Shown here one piece after another: positions 46,829 to 56,402 of a stretch of DNA of 64,000 nt. Source of the DNA: Shewanella gelidii. Its GTDB lineage: Bacteria > Pseudomonadota > Gammaproteobacteria > Enterobacterales > Shewanellaceae. Every line of letters begins with the position of its first letter. Position 1 is the first letter of the stretch. A program made the position numbers and the translations under genes. The DNA is taken from contig NZ_BMPZ01000004.1 in NCBI RefSeq assembly GCF_014647855.1, positions 124,001 through 188,000 on the forward strand. The letters are read 5' to 3'. Under the pieces are notes generated by a model. The model was not told where the DNA came from, did no database searches, and saw only the letters and a list, made by a program, of their open reading frames with translations.

Positions 46829-48712
46829 ATGTCGCTAAAATCTTCTCAAGATTGGCTGACGGACTCATGGTCTCGTAGCCAAGCCTCTGGCCTATTGGAA
46901 ACGGCCAAACCTGATGACTATCGCTTGTCTAATGCGGGCCTTGAACATAAACGTCATCTCCATCAGCAGTTGATCGAATTGGTACAATCCCACGCCGTGC
47001 CTTTGTTTAAGCAGTTGATGGCGCATAGCGCGAGTCGCTTAATCTTGTCGGATCGAGATGGCTTTGTGTTGCAGTATTGGGGGGCAGAGCAGTACTCCAA
47101 TAAAATGGCAACCGTGGCATTGGATGCTGGTGTGAATTGGCATGAGCAGCATAAGGGGACGAATGCTATCGGAACCGCGCTTGCTGCGCGTCAGGCGGTC
47201 AGCGTGATCGGTGAGCAGCACTTTTTTAGTCAACATCGTTTTATGAGCTGCAGTGCTTGTCCTATATTCTCGCCAAGTGGCGACTTAGTCGCTGTGTTGG
47301 ATATTACCAGCGAACAGCAAAAGCATAGCCAGCAAACATTAATGCTCGTTTCGAGCTTGGCCCAGCAAGTTGAAACCGCTTTATTATGTCATTTGCCCGA
47401 TAGCCATTATCGTGTTGATGTGGCTGCGCAATCCAATTTGGTTCATTCAGGCTGGCAAGGCATTGTTGTGGCAGATCGCGAAGGTAAGCTATTGGGCTGT
47501 AACCCCATGGCAAAACAGCTACTCACTCGACCCCAGATTGGGGATGATCTTGCCAAGCATTTTGGGCAAGACTGGAACCTAGCGCGTAGCATCTCCGCTG
47601 CCGCAAATCTTCATGTGCAAACGCAATCGTTACCGCAGATCAAGGCATTCAAACATCCTCGAGTGTTACCAGCACGACAGGAGCCAACCAAAAATCAGCA
47701 GGTTGAAGTTCGCTTTCACGACCCTAAATTAGAGCGTGCTTGGCAGCAAGCGAACAAAGTTGTGAGCCGGAGTATCCCACTGTTGATCTTAGGGGAAACC
47801 GGCGTCGGCAAGGAGCAGTTTGTTAAAAAACTTCATAGTCAAAGCGCCCGCCAGCAGCACCCTTTGGTTGCGGTTAACTGTGCGGCAATCCCTGCTGAAT
47901 TGGTCGAGTCGGAGTTATTTGGTTACCAAGCCGGTGCTTTTACTGGGGCGAGTCGTACTGGTTTTGTGGGGAAGATCCGTGAGGCTCATCGGGGTTTTTT
48001 ATTTTTGGATGAAATTGGAGAAATGCCTTTGGCCGCGCAAGGACGGTTATTGCGGGTGCTACAGGAACGAGAAGTGACCCCCATCGGCAGTAACTCGGCG
48101 TACAAAGTGGATATTCAAGTGGTTGCTGCGACCCATACCGACTTGCCTTCCCGTGTCGCGCAAGGCTTGTTCCGTGAAGATCTATATTATCGTCTCAATG
48201 GTCTGTTAGTGAGCCTGCCGCCTTTAAGGGAGCGTCTTGATAAAAACAGAATTATTCATAAGTTACATCGGCGCTATGGCGATAGCGGTCAACAAATTTC
48301 CCCGCAATTGCTTAACACTTTGAGTGAATATCATTGGCCAGGGAATTTACGGGAACTCGATAATCTGATGCAAGTTGCATGTTTAATGGCCGAAGGGCAG
48401 GCGCAACTACAATGGCATCACTTAAGTGATTTACAACAGCAATTGCTTTTGCGTCAGCCAACGACAACGCAGCTCGAACCCTCTGCTCAAACGGACGCAG
48501 CGGATAGTGCCTTTCACCATCAATATGCAGATAATTCGGTACCAGCTCGGCAAGCGCCGATTTCGACAACGATTCCCATACAGCAAACGGTAGAGGCTGA
48601 AGTTCGGCAGGTTTACCTCGCTTGTCAGGGGAATGTGAGTGCAGCGGCAAAGCAACTAGGGGTCAGTCGCAACACGCTGTATCGTAAGCTGAAAAAGTTT
48701 GGCCTGAGGTGA
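46829..48712 (+). CDS. AcoR-like sigma-54-dependent transcriptional activator
   Basis: A 627-residue enhancer-binding protein. The N-terminal half contains a GAF-type sensor (HEQHKGTNAIGTALAARQAV, SCSACPIFSPSGDLVAVLDI) and a PAS-like segment (GIVVADREGKLLGCNPMA). The AAA+ domain has Walker A LGETGVGKEQ, the sigma-54 contact loop GAFTGA and Walker B LFLDEIGEMP. A Fis-type helix-turn-helix ends the protein (SAAAKQLGVSRNTLYRKLK). The ATG at 46829 is chosen over a GTG at 46784. By position it controls the divergent aldehyde dehydrogenase. Confidence 0.93.
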   Translation: MSLKSSQDWLTDSWSRSQASGLLETAKPDDYRLSNAGLEHKRHLHQQLIELVQSHAVPLFKQLMAHSASRLILSDRDGFVLQYWGAEQYSNKMATVALDAGVNWHEQHKGTNAIGTALAARQAVSVIGEQHFFSQHRFMSCSACPIFSPSGDLVAVLDITSEQQKHSQQTLMLVSSLAQQVETALLCHLPDSHYRVDVAAQSNLVHSGWQGIVVADREGKLLGCNPMAKQLLTRPQIGDDLAKHFGQDWNLARSISAAANLHVQTQSLPQIKAFKHPRVLPARQEPTKNQQVEVRFHDPKLERAWQQANKVVSRSIPLLILGETGVGKEQFVKKLHSQSARQQHPLVAVNCAAIPAELVESELFGYQAGAFTGASRTGFVGKIREAHRGFLFLDEIGEMPLAAQGRLLRVLQEREVTPIGSNSAYKVDIQVVAATHTDLPSRVAQGLFREDLYYRLNGLLVSLPPLRERLDKNRIIHKLHRRYGDSGQQISPQLLNTLSEYHWPGNLRELDNLMQVACLMAEGQAQLQWHHLSDLQQQLLLRQPTTTQLEPSAQTDAADSAFHHQYADNSVPARQAPISTTIPIQQTVEAEVRQVYLACQGNVSAAAKQLGVSRNTLYRKLKKFGLR

Positions 48713-49026
48713 ATGACGGGATAATTAAACGCGAATAAAACCACTTTTTTGCGTTGATTGCACTTCCTTATATCGAACCCGAGAACGGCGTTGGCTTCAA
48801 AGCTTGTATAATTTAGCGGCAATAAACGAGAGTTAGTGCGAATTCGTCGCATTTATCTAGATGAATAGGTTGAATCAACATTTTTATTATATAGAATCCT
48901 AACTTACGCCGTTGTGAGTATGGGATTACCCCGGCCTAAAGGCGAATTCAAGCCTTGAACGGACTAATGCCACTGTATATTTTCATCGTGCTTCACAATA
49001 AATGGATGATTAGAGGAAGTGACCCT
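48713..49026. other. intergenic region
   Basis: About 310 bases between the activator gene and the unknown membrane-anchored protein gene. No gene, clear terminator or operator was seen; it should contain the promoter of the downstream gene. Confidence 0.45.
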
Positions 49027-50745
49027 ATGAAAAAGTTAATTATTGGCGCTGCCGTTGTCGCCGCGGGTGCGGCTGGTTACTGGTATAGCCAACAGCAAAG
49101 TGGCCCAAATATTCTGGATTATATTCCGGCTGACACCGCAATGCTCTCGGTTCAGACCAAGCCTTTCCCGATTAAAAACTATATTGATAGCGCCGGCGGT
49201 ATTTATGGTGATGAGTATAATCAGGCAGTACTTGCCGAATTGCAGAATGAGACCGACCCCCACGCCGTATTTATTACTAGCCTACTGAAAGCCTATTTAG
49301 AGTCGATGAAAGATGGTGCCACGTTTGTTAAAACGTTTGGCTTACCTGATGAAGCGCGTAGCTACTTCTATATGCAAGGTGCTTTACCCGTATTTCGCAT
49401 GGATATTGCCAATCCACAAGCCATATGGACATTGCTAGATAAGGCTGAAGCTGACAGTGGCATCACCCACGAAAAGCGCACCCTGCGAGATGTTGAATAC
49501 CGAGCTTACCGCCTGACGGATGAAACTGATGACGCTGCAATTGACATGGTTGTGGCGACGAACGCCGGTTTGTTAACGATCACGTTCAATACCTCAATCA
49601 ATGAGCCTGGTTTGCTCGAAAGTGCTTTGGGTCTGGTGCCTTATCCACAGTCAATAGCTAAAGCAAAAACAATCGAGAAAACAATTGCTAAATATGGATT
49701 TAAAGAAGAAGGCATTAGTTACATTGATCATCAGCAAATTGTCACCGCCTTGGTGACGAAAGATGGCAACTTGCTTGCAAAGCATGTGCAAAAATTCTTT
49801 GAGCTGGTCAATGAAGATCCTCTGGCGGAGATGCGGAGCGCAGAGTGTAAAAATGATCTCACGGGGATTGTGGCAAACTGGCCCCGCACTGTGATTGGCC
49901 TTGATGCGCTCAATGTTACGCCTAAAGCCATGCAAATGGATTTTCGCACCGTGCTTGAAAGTAATAACTCTGTGATTATGTCTGCTCTGCAGAAAATGCG
50001 CGGATTTATACCGAACTATACCGCCAATATCGATCAGCTAGTCACCTCGTTTGGTTTCGGCTTTAATGTCAATGAGATGGTGCCATCACTCACTGCTATC
50101 TGGGATGATGTATTACAGGTTAAGTATCAATGTGCGCCATTGGCAGAAATGCAGAATGAATTGTCTCAACAAAGCCCTGCGATGCTCGGTATGGCGACAG
50201 GTATGGCTAATGGTGTGCAAGGTATGAGCATTGCGATTGCAGATTTTGAGTTGGGTGAAGATATGAATAACCCAAGTCTAACATCCCTTGATGCGTTGAT
50301 TACATTGTCTGCTGAAAACCCTGCGATGTTGGTGAATATGATCAAACCTATGGTGCCACAGCTCGCAAATATCCAAGTGCCGACGGATGGCTCTGCCGTC
50401 GATCTGTCTGGTGTGTTGCCCATTCCGGCTCAGGTTGGTGTTCAGCCTAAATTGGCTGTTAAAGGAAAGCATATTGTCATTTACAGTGGTGAGAAAAGTT
50501 TGGCTATGGCAGACAAGCTTGCGAGCGAGCCACTGACTGGCAATGGTATGATGTTAATTACTTTTGACTACAAAAAATTGTTTACGCCATTGCTGCGCTA
50601 TGCAGAGCAGTATGGTGAAGAGTTACCACCCGAAGTTATTCAGCTGAAAGATTATGATGGCCAAACCAGTGTTGACATTGATGTAACAGAGCAAGGTGTC
50701 GTGGTTGCTGCTGGAATGAAGATGAACAACAATAAATTGAACTAA
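49027..50745 (+). CDS. membrane-anchored or exported protein of unknown function
   Basis: A 572-residue protein beginning with MKKLIIGAAVVAAGAAGYWY, an Ala/Gly-rich N-terminal membrane anchor or signal peptide, followed by a large periplasmic domain starting PNILDYIPADTAMLSVQTKP. This opening resembles the DUF3352-like group of exported proteins, but I cannot name it securely. Two cysteines in the middle (SAECKNDL, KYQCAPLAE) may form a disulfide. AGAGGAAG precedes the ATG at 49027, favouring it over an upstream extension. A terminator follows. Confidence 0.72.
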   Translation: MKKLIIGAAVVAAGAAGYWYSQQQSGPNILDYIPADTAMLSVQTKPFPIKNYIDSAGGIYGDEYNQAVLAELQNETDPHAVFITSLLKAYLESMKDGATFVKTFGLPDEARSYFYMQGALPVFRMDIANPQAIWTLLDKAEADSGITHEKRTLRDVEYRAYRLTDETDDAAIDMVVATNAGLLTITFNTSINEPGLLESALGLVPYPQSIAKAKTIEKTIAKYGFKEEGISYIDHQQIVTALVTKDGNLLAKHVQKFFELVNEDPLAEMRSAECKNDLTGIVANWPRTVIGLDALNVTPKAMQMDFRTVLESNNSVIMSALQKMRGFIPNYTANIDQLVTSFGFGFNVNEMVPSLTAIWDDVLQVKYQCAPLAEMQNELSQQSPAMLGMATGMANGVQGMSIAIADFELGEDMNNPSLTSLDALITLSAENPAMLVNMIKPMVPQLANIQVPTDGSAVDLSGVLPIPAQVGVQPKLAVKGKHIVIYSGEKSLAMADKLASEPLTGNGMMLITFDYKKLFTPLLRYAEQYGEELPPEVIQLKDYDGQTSVDIDVTEQGVVVAAGMKMNNNKLN

Positions 50746-50770
50746 TTTGTGCCATTGAGCGTATGATAAA

Positions 50771-50801
50771 CGTCAATCACCATGAGTGATTGGCGTTTTT
50801 T
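50771..50801 (+). terminator. rho-independent terminator
   Basis: A 10-bp stem (CGTCAATCAC / GTGATTGGCG, one G-U pair) with loop CATGA and six T residues, about 25 bases after the unknown-protein gene. Confidence 0.9.
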
Positions 50802-50875
50802 ATTGCGCTTCATCAAATGCCTCAGGTTGAGAGGTAACTCTATGAAGCTCGGCTCGACAGAAAAGGACTCGCACC

Positions 50876-51403
50876 ATGTTCAATAAAATAAAAATGATAT
50901 TGCTAGCCTGCATTTTTTTGCCAATGGCGGCGCAAGCCACCGATTTGAAAGTTGGCGATATAGCGCCAAATTTTAAGCTGCAAGCGACGGACGGCCACTA
51001 TTACCAACTCAGTGATTATCTCGGCAAGCAAGTGGTGGTGTTGGCTTGGTATCCGATGGCAAATACACGGGGCTGCACGTTAGAGTGCAAATCTTTAACT
51101 CAAAAAGGTCATCTGATCCGCGAATATAATGCGGCTTATATGATGGCCAGTGTTGATGATCTGGAAGACAATCAAAAATTTGCCCGTGAGCAAAAAGCAG
51201 ATTTTCCAATGTTGAGTGATCCGAGTAAGGAAACCGCCAAAGCATACGATGTGCTGAACTTTGTACGCGTAGCAAGCCGCGTGACTTTTTATATTGGCAA
51301 AGACGGTAAAATCATCCACATCGACGATGATATTGATACCGCCAAAGCCGCAGAAGAAATTGTCGCTAACTTAGTTGATTTGTCAGTAGAAAAAGCGGAC
51401 TAA
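50876..51403 (+). CDS. exported peroxiredoxin (AhpC/TSA, BCP-like)
   Basis: A 175-residue thioredoxin-fold peroxidase with a signal peptide (IKMILLACIFLPMAAQA, cleavage near residue 21). The active site is NTRGCTLECKSL: the peroxidatic Cys is followed four residues later by a second Cys, the atypical 2-Cys arrangement of BCP/PrxQ. The mature protein is therefore probably a periplasmic peroxidase reduced by a thioredoxin-like partner. AAGGA lies upstream of the ATG. Confidence 0.88.
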   Translation: MFNKIKMILLACIFLPMAAQATDLKVGDIAPNFKLQATDGHYYQLSDYLGKQVVVLAWYPMANTRGCTLECKSLTQKGHLIREYNAAYMMASVDDLEDNQKFAREQKADFPMLSDPSKETAKAYDVLNFVRVASRVTFYIGKDGKIIHIDDDIDTAKAAEEIVANLVDLSVEKAD

Positions 51404-51414
51404 CCCAGTGCTGT

Positions 51415-51433
51415 TGACCGGTTAATCCGGTCA
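51415..51433 (+). terminator. possible weak terminator
   Basis: TGACCGG (51415-51421) and CCGGTCA (51427-51433) form a 7-bp stem with loop TTAAT, 12 bases after the peroxiredoxin stop, but the following sequence lacks a T run. Confidence 0.4.
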
Positions 51434-51628
51434 GCTATTTGGCCAAGTCACACTATGAGCTGCTCTGCATGCAGCGCGGCTCACATCTTTGATTGTTTCC
51501 TGCCTATTCCCCATTCGTCGTGTTGTCCCATGCACTCACTGCATTTAGTCTATGCAACAGATGCAGTTCATTCATCCGTCTGATTCGCCTATGCTAATGG
51601 GCTATGACTCACGTAACAGGAATTCAAT

Positions 51629-52609
51629 ATGTTCAACGCTCTGGTATTAACGCAGGAAGGCAAGGCCACCCACGCAGAAGTTCGTCAACTCACGCAAGAC
51701 GACTTGCCAGCAGGCGAGGTTCTCGTTGATGTCGCTTGTTCGTCTCTGAACTATAAAGATGGTTTGGCAGTCACCGGAACGGGAAGAATTATTCGCGAAT
51801 TCCCGATGGTTCCAGGCATTGATTTTGCCGGAACGGTTGCTGAGTCTGCAGACCCTCGTTATGCCGTTGGTGACAAAGTGATCCTTACTGGTTGGGGTGT
51901 CGGCGAAAACCACTGGGGCGGCATGGCGCAAAAGGCGCGAGTAAAAGCAGATTGGTTAGTGCCTATGCCTGCTGCCTGTGATGAGCGCAAAGCCATGATG
52001 ATCGGTACTGCTGGTTTAACTGCGATGTTGTGTGTGCAAGCCTTGCAAAATGCGGGCGTGACGCCTGAGTCTGGCGAAGTGCTAGTCACAGGTGCTAGTG
52101 GTGGTGTTGGCTCTGTTGCTGTGACCTTGTTAGCAAAGGCTGGCTATACCGTTGTGGCTTCAAGTGGCCGGGTTGAAGAAAACGGCCCATTGTTAAAGCA
52201 ACTTGGCGCTGCTGAAATCTTGCCGCGAGAAGAGCTTGAAAAAGACGCGCGCCCGTTGGAGCGTCAGCGCTGGGCAGGTGTCGTGGATACCGTGGGCAAT
52301 AAAGTATTGGCAGCAGCGCTAGCACAAATGAACTATGGTGGCTCTGTCGCCGCTTGTGGTTTAGCCGGCGGTTTTGCGCTACCAACCACAGTGATGCCAT
52401 TTATCTTGCGCGGCGTGAACCTGCTTGGGGTTGATTCTGTGGCGTGCCCATATGACAAGCGAGTTGCTGCCTGGGATGCGATCTTAGCGCTCCTTCCTGA
52501 GTCATATTACGCGCAAGCATGTCAGACCGTTGCGCTTGCAGATGTGCCGGAATATGCAGCTAAGATCGTGAAAGGCCAAGTGACAGGTCGGGTGCTGATT
52601 CAGCTGTAA
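51629..52609 (+). CDS. acuI: acrylyl-CoA reductase family MDR oxidoreductase (AcuI/YhdH)
   Basis: A 326-residue zinc-independent medium-chain dehydrogenase/reductase. The N-terminus has SSLNYKDGLAVTGTGRI and VPGIDFAGTV; the NADPH-binding region is VLVTGASGGVGSVAVTLLAK. AcuI-type enzymes reduce acryloyl-CoA to propionyl-CoA with NADPH and detoxify acrylate arising from DMSP breakdown, which fits a marine organism. No DMSP lyase is in the window. AGGAA precedes the ATG; single gene with its own terminator. Confidence 0.9.
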   Translation: MFNALVLTQEGKATHAEVRQLTQDDLPAGEVLVDVACSSLNYKDGLAVTGTGRIIREFPMVPGIDFAGTVAESADPRYAVGDKVILTGWGVGENHWGGMAQKARVKADWLVPMPAACDERKAMMIGTAGLTAMLCVQALQNAGVTPESGEVLVTGASGGVGSVAVTLLAKAGYTVVASSGRVEENGPLLKQLGAAEILPREELEKDARPLERQRWAGVVDTVGNKVLAAALAQMNYGGSVAACGLAGGFALPTTVMPFILRGVNLLGVDSVACPYDKRVAAWDAILALLPESYYAQACQTVALADVPEYAAKIVKGQVTGRVLIQL

Positions 52610-52646
52610 TGGTGTATTGAATACGCGCAATGAATCGATTCAATCG

Positions 52647-52670
52647 GGGGGCTTTGAGCTCCCTTTTTTT
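52647..52670 (+). terminator. rho-independent terminator after acuI
   Basis: GGGGGCT - TTG - AGCTCCC stem (one G-U pair) followed by seven T residues. Confidence 0.85.
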
Positions 52671-53149
52671 GTCTTCGAATTGTGATTTTATACGATAGAG
52701 GGTTGAATTTATATGCGGGTAACCCACCTAAATACTCAGGAGTGAAGGTGTGAAGATATTTTTTGCACAGCATTTTTTTCGGTTTAAATTCTAGTTCGTT
52801 GTCGTTGATTTGCAACCAAGCACTGCTTTTGTTCAAGCCTTTAAAAATACGTTTCGTATCAAACCTCTCTTAGTACATCCTTAGCATACCGCATGCCATT
52901 CAACTTGTTATTTTCGTTAACTTTTGCCCATGTTTGTAGGACTTCTAGATTGTGAAATTCTACATCAAGTAATTGTTAATAAAGCAATTATAAATTGTGA
53001 TTAATTTAACTCAAACAGAAGTACCAAAGTTAGCGATACAGACATCAGCTCAGGACAAAATTTGACCTTGATCAAACTTTTAGCGGGGCAGTTATGCGGT
53101 ACTTGTAATTGCAGAATTGTTAATTAACAGCAACGCAAAGGATGGTGTT
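52671..53149. other. AT-rich intergenic region upstream of the paralogous protein operon
   Basis: About 480 bases with no supported gene (a 78-codon minus-strand frame runs through the acuI terminator and is dismissed). It becomes AT-rich from about 52670 on and contains a candidate FNR-type site near its right end. The length suggests a complex promoter. Confidence 0.5.
53062..53075 (+). promoter_or_regulatory. candidate FNR/EtrA binding site
   Basis: TTGACCTTGATCAA matches the FNR consensus TTGAT-N4-ATCAA with one mismatch. It lies 75 bases before the ATG of the first paralogous gene, a position compatible with FNR-activated transcription. This would make the downstream unit anaerobically induced. 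Confidence 0.6.
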
Positions 53150-54799
53150 ATGAACAAGTCCACCCCCCAATTTCCCCATGCTTCCCCACCTTGGCTGCTC
53201 ATTGTTTGTGCAAGTTTATTCTTATCAGGCGCGAAAGGTTGTAAACCTGAAAAAGAACTCGTTGATGATGCCATAGAAGAAGCGACTGGAACCGTTTATT
53301 CAGTTAGCCATACGTTTAGTGTCAATGATGTGCTTGGTGGCTTTGATGGCGTCACTTATGCAGAAAACCCCAATATCATTTGTGGCATCGGTGGCGAGAG
53401 CCCTGCATGTCCTGAGGGTGCTGCTCAACCAAAGGCCGTGAAAAAGGGCGGGGAGATGATGTATCCCGTCGACAGTGAATTTGGCTTTTATGTTCAAGAT
53501 TTTGTTGGCGCGGCTGAAAAAATTTATGACCAAGATTATGGCGAAGGTTGGGTTGGTAACATTGATGATGGATTACTAGTTGCCAATGCAAAAACTGTCG
53601 TATTTAAAGCCCCAAAACGTACAGGTACATGGTGTGCGGGTCTTGGCGGTGGTCTGGTGAAATGTTCCAGTGAACATTACACCACTTTAGAGCATGTATT
53701 GACCTGTTATGAGTCGGTGCCTTACACCACAGATGATCCCACCACGGGTGAGCAAAAAAATCTAACGAACCCATATGACAATAGCGTTATTGGTAATTGT
53801 GCCGACGCTAAGCTTGATAATGCGCTTCATATTATGCGCGCAGGCGAGCTCACCGACGAGCTATTGCATAGTACGGTGCCCGGCGAACAGATGATCGCCA
53901 ATGAATCGACTGTGCGTGATGATATTGCCGTGGGTCGCGACTACAGTGTGACGCTGAAAGATGATGGCAAGCCTTTGTACCGTTGGGGCAATGCTGTGAA
54001 GCGTCCAAATGATGTACGCCTTTACGTTCGTATGGCGTTGCCTGATGAATGGAAAGTTGAAGGTGCAGAGTTCAAGGTATTGAATGCGGCGCTCATTGTG
54101 CATCATCAGATCACCAATAACCCTAATGATCAGCTGCGTCCAGAAGATATGGAAAACGAAGCCGCGATTGGTCAGTTGCCAGAGTATTTGGTTTCAGGCG
54201 CAGATTGGGTCTCTACCAAAGAATGCTATGAAGGTGATGGTGATTACATTCCATCGGGCACTTTATTTAAAAATAGCCTGTTTGCCCAAGAGGGTAGCTT
54301 CTCTGCAGACCTCCAAGATGGCTTGACGAATGCATGGTATACCACCACAGACCGTGACCCATTTGCTGGCGTTCTGGATGATGAAGATAACGTATTAGGC
54401 GGCCCTCGTTGGCGCTTGAAGTCAAATAAATTTGGTCAGGATATTCCGTCCTTAACCATCCCAGAACAAAACTGCTTGCAGCCGCCATTTTCCCACGGGA
54501 TTGATAAGTACCCAGCTGGAGATAAAACCACCACGATTATCAACTTACTTGATTTTGATGAGGGTGTGGAATCACCACTGGCTTCGAGCTTAGGTTGGAT
54601 TGATGCAAGCCAAAACTCAGTCAACATCTCTAAAGGTTTTGGTGAGGATACTTCTGGTCCTAATGGCTTGTCGGTAAATGGATTACCCCTCACTGAAGAT
54701 TTTGATTTAGCGGTGTATGTGAAAGGTGATGCCAAAGGTGCGCGACTTTATGACGTCACGCTACACATTGAATATGAAGCTGTGGAAGCAGAGGAGTAA
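53150..54799 (+). CDS. large exported cysteine-containing protein, paralogue A
   Basis: A 549-residue protein of unknown family. An N-terminal export signal (LLIVCASLFLSGAKGC) might be a lipoprotein signal, although the Lys next to the Cys is atypical. The mature part shares its whole length with the next gene, including NDVxGG near the start, GTWCAGLGG, VKCSSEHY, VLTC-ES, and a nearly invariant block around PGEQMIANESTVRDDIAVG and LKDDGKPLYRWGNAVKRP. Eight cysteines are common to both. Likely periplasmic or surface-exposed. A weak AAGG ribosome site precedes the ATG at 53150. It opens a three-gene unit ahead of a DMSO-reductase-type enzyme. Confidence 0.78.
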   Translation: MNKSTPQFPHASPPWLLIVCASLFLSGAKGCKPEKELVDDAIEEATGTVYSVSHTFSVNDVLGGFDGVTYAENPNIICGIGGESPACPEGAAQPKAVKKGGEMMYPVDSEFGFYVQDFVGAAEKIYDQDYGEGWVGNIDDGLLVANAKTVVFKAPKRTGTWCAGLGGGLVKCSSEHYTTLEHVLTCYESVPYTTDDPTTGEQKNLTNPYDNSVIGNCADAKLDNALHIMRAGELTDELLHSTVPGEQMIANESTVRDDIAVGRDYSVTLKDDGKPLYRWGNAVKRPNDVRLYVRMALPDEWKVEGAEFKVLNAALIVHHQITNNPNDQLRPEDMENEAAIGQLPEYLVSGADWVSTKECYEGDGDYIPSGTLFKNSLFAQEGSFSADLQDGLTNAWYTTTDRDPFAGVLDDEDNVLGGPRWRLKSNKFGQDIPSLTIPEQNCLQPPFSHGIDKYPAGDKTTTIINLLDFDEGVESPLASSLGWIDASQNSVNISKGFGEDTSGPNGLSVNGLPLTEDFDLAVYVKGDAKGARLYDVTLHIEYEAVEAEE

Positions 54800-54803
54800 T
54801 GTG

Positions 54804-56402
54804 ATGAGAAACTTCAAATTAAAACTCAGCTTATGGAACTGTATTCGCTGTGCGCTTGGGTTACCGCTGGTACTGATGTTTGCTACCGCCCATGGCGAAA
54901 CTGTGATGACTACCGAAACTCATACCTTCAGTATTAATGACGTACAAGGTGGCGCTAATTTTGCCACTTATGCGATGGATAAGAGCATTGTCTGTGGCTT
55001 GGCTGATAGCGTGCATACCACATGTCCACCTGAAGCGATGCAACCTAAAACTGATAAAGATGAACGCACTCTGTTCCCGATAGAAAGCAATCTTGGGTTT
55101 ATCGTGTCTGATTTTGTCGGTGCAGCTGATCGTATATTTGATGAAGATTATGGGGAAGGCTATGCGGGAAACGTCACCGACATTGTCCATGGCAACGGCC
55201 TCGCTGTGTCGAATACACCCACCAATGTTTTTAAAACCCTTGACCCTTATGGCACTTGGTGTGCAGGTTTAGGCGGCAAAACCGTGAAATGTTCGTCAGA
55301 ACACTATGTGGTCATGGAGCATGTGCTGACGTGTAATGAAAGCGTTCCTTATTCAACCGAAGATCCAAGTACCGCTGAGCAAAAGAAGCTTGTCGACCCG
55401 CTAAGTCAAGACGTTATCGGCACCTGTGCCGATGCAACGCTTGCCAATGAGCTTAAAATTGTCCGTGAAGGTTTGATGACCGATGAAGTGCTAGCCAGTA
55501 CGGTTCCTGGCGAGCAAATGATAGCGAATGAATCGACAGTTCGCGATGATATTGCTGTAGGCAAAGATTATTCCATTACCCTTAAAGATGATGGCAAGCC
55601 ATTGTACCGCTGGGGAAACGCAGTGAAGCGCCCCATTGACATTCGCCTCTATGCAAAAATGCCATTACCCGCCTTGTGGAAAGAAAATCCAACCACACCC
55701 TATGTGGTGCAAAGTGCCACACTTGCAATTACTCATACCATTACCAATAACCCGAATGACCAAATTCGTCCTGAAGATATGGAAAACGAAGATGCCATTG
55801 GTCGATTACCCGAGTATCTAGTTGAGGGTGAAAACTGGCAGTCTGGACGGGATTGCTACGAAGGGGATGGCGATTTCATTCCTGCAGGCACGCTGTTTAA
55901 GAATGCTGCTTTTGGCAATCCTGATGCGTTCTCTGAAGATCTCAAAAAAGGGTTGACCAACGCATGGTACACCACAACTAATCGCGAACCTTTTGAGCCC
56001 GGAGTGGATGTTGGACCGCGCTGGCGACTCAAGCCGAACAAATATGGTCAAGATGTCCCCGGGCTAGAAATTGCGAATGGTGAAACTGAATGTTTGCAGG
56101 CACCTCCCTTTGATAAAGAAGATCAAAAATATGTGGTGGGCGAGATTGTTACAACAACCATTGACCTGCTTGACTTTGATGGTGAATCACCGCTGGCGAC
56201 AAGCCTCGGCTGGGTCGATGCAAGCCAAAACTCTGTCAATATTGGTGCCGAAAATGAGCAGGTGAGTGATGGCAATGGGGTTTCGATAAACCATCTGCCC
56301 TTAACCGAAGATTTTGACTTAGCCATCTATATCAAAGGTGACAAAAAAGCTGTCGAAATCTACAACGCAGTGCTCAATATTGAATGGGATAACGGACTCT
56401 AA
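54804..56402 (+). CDS. large exported cysteine-containing protein, paralogue B
   Basis: A 532-residue paralogue of the preceding protein, four bases downstream, with GAGGAG before its ATG inside the end of the first gene. It has a cleavable signal peptide (LPLVLMFATAHG) rather than any lipobox. Shared landmarks are HTFSINDVQGG, YGTWCAGLGGKTVKCSSEH, VLTCNES, GTCADA, CYEGDGDFIPAGTLFKNA, GPRWRLKPNKYGQD and LATSLGWVDASQNSVNI. Eight cysteines match those of paralogue A. No catalytic motif or known domain is recognised; a beta-rich binding or structural role is a guess. Its stop overlaps the next start (TAATG). Confidence 0.8.
   Translation: MRNFKLKLSLWNCIRCALGLPLVLMFATAHGETVMTTETHTFSINDVQGGANFATYAMDKSIVCGLADSVHTTCPPEAMQPKTDKDERTLFPIESNLGFIVSDFVGAADRIFDEDYGEGYAGNVTDIVHGNGLAVSNTPTNVFKTLDPYGTWCAGLGGKTVKCSSEHYVVMEHVLTCNESVPYSTEDPSTAEQKKLVDPLSQDVIGTCADATLANELKIVREGLMTDEVLASTVPGEQMIANESTVRDDIAVGKDYSITLKDDGKPLYRWGNAVKRPIDIRLYAKMPLPALWKENPTTPYVVQSATLAITHTITNNPNDQIRPEDMENEDAIGRLPEYLVEGENWQSGRDCYEGDGDFIPAGTLFKNAAFGNPDAFSEDLKKGLTNAWYTTTNREPFEPGVDVGPRWRLKPNKYGQDVPGLEIANGETECLQAPPFDKEDQKYVVGEIVTTTIDLLDFDGESPLATSLGWVDASQNSVNIGAENEQVSDGNGVSINHLPLTEDFDLAIYIKGDKKAVEIYNAVLNIEWDNGL

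Noticed and set aside
52600..52836. 78-codon minus-strand frame downstream of acuI
   Set aside because: It runs through the acuI stop and terminator, lacks a ribosome site and resembles no protein I know.
53223..53250. Paralogue A as a definite lipoprotein
   Set aside because: A Cys follows SGAKG, but Lys at the -2 position is atypical for a lipobox; left as a possibility only.
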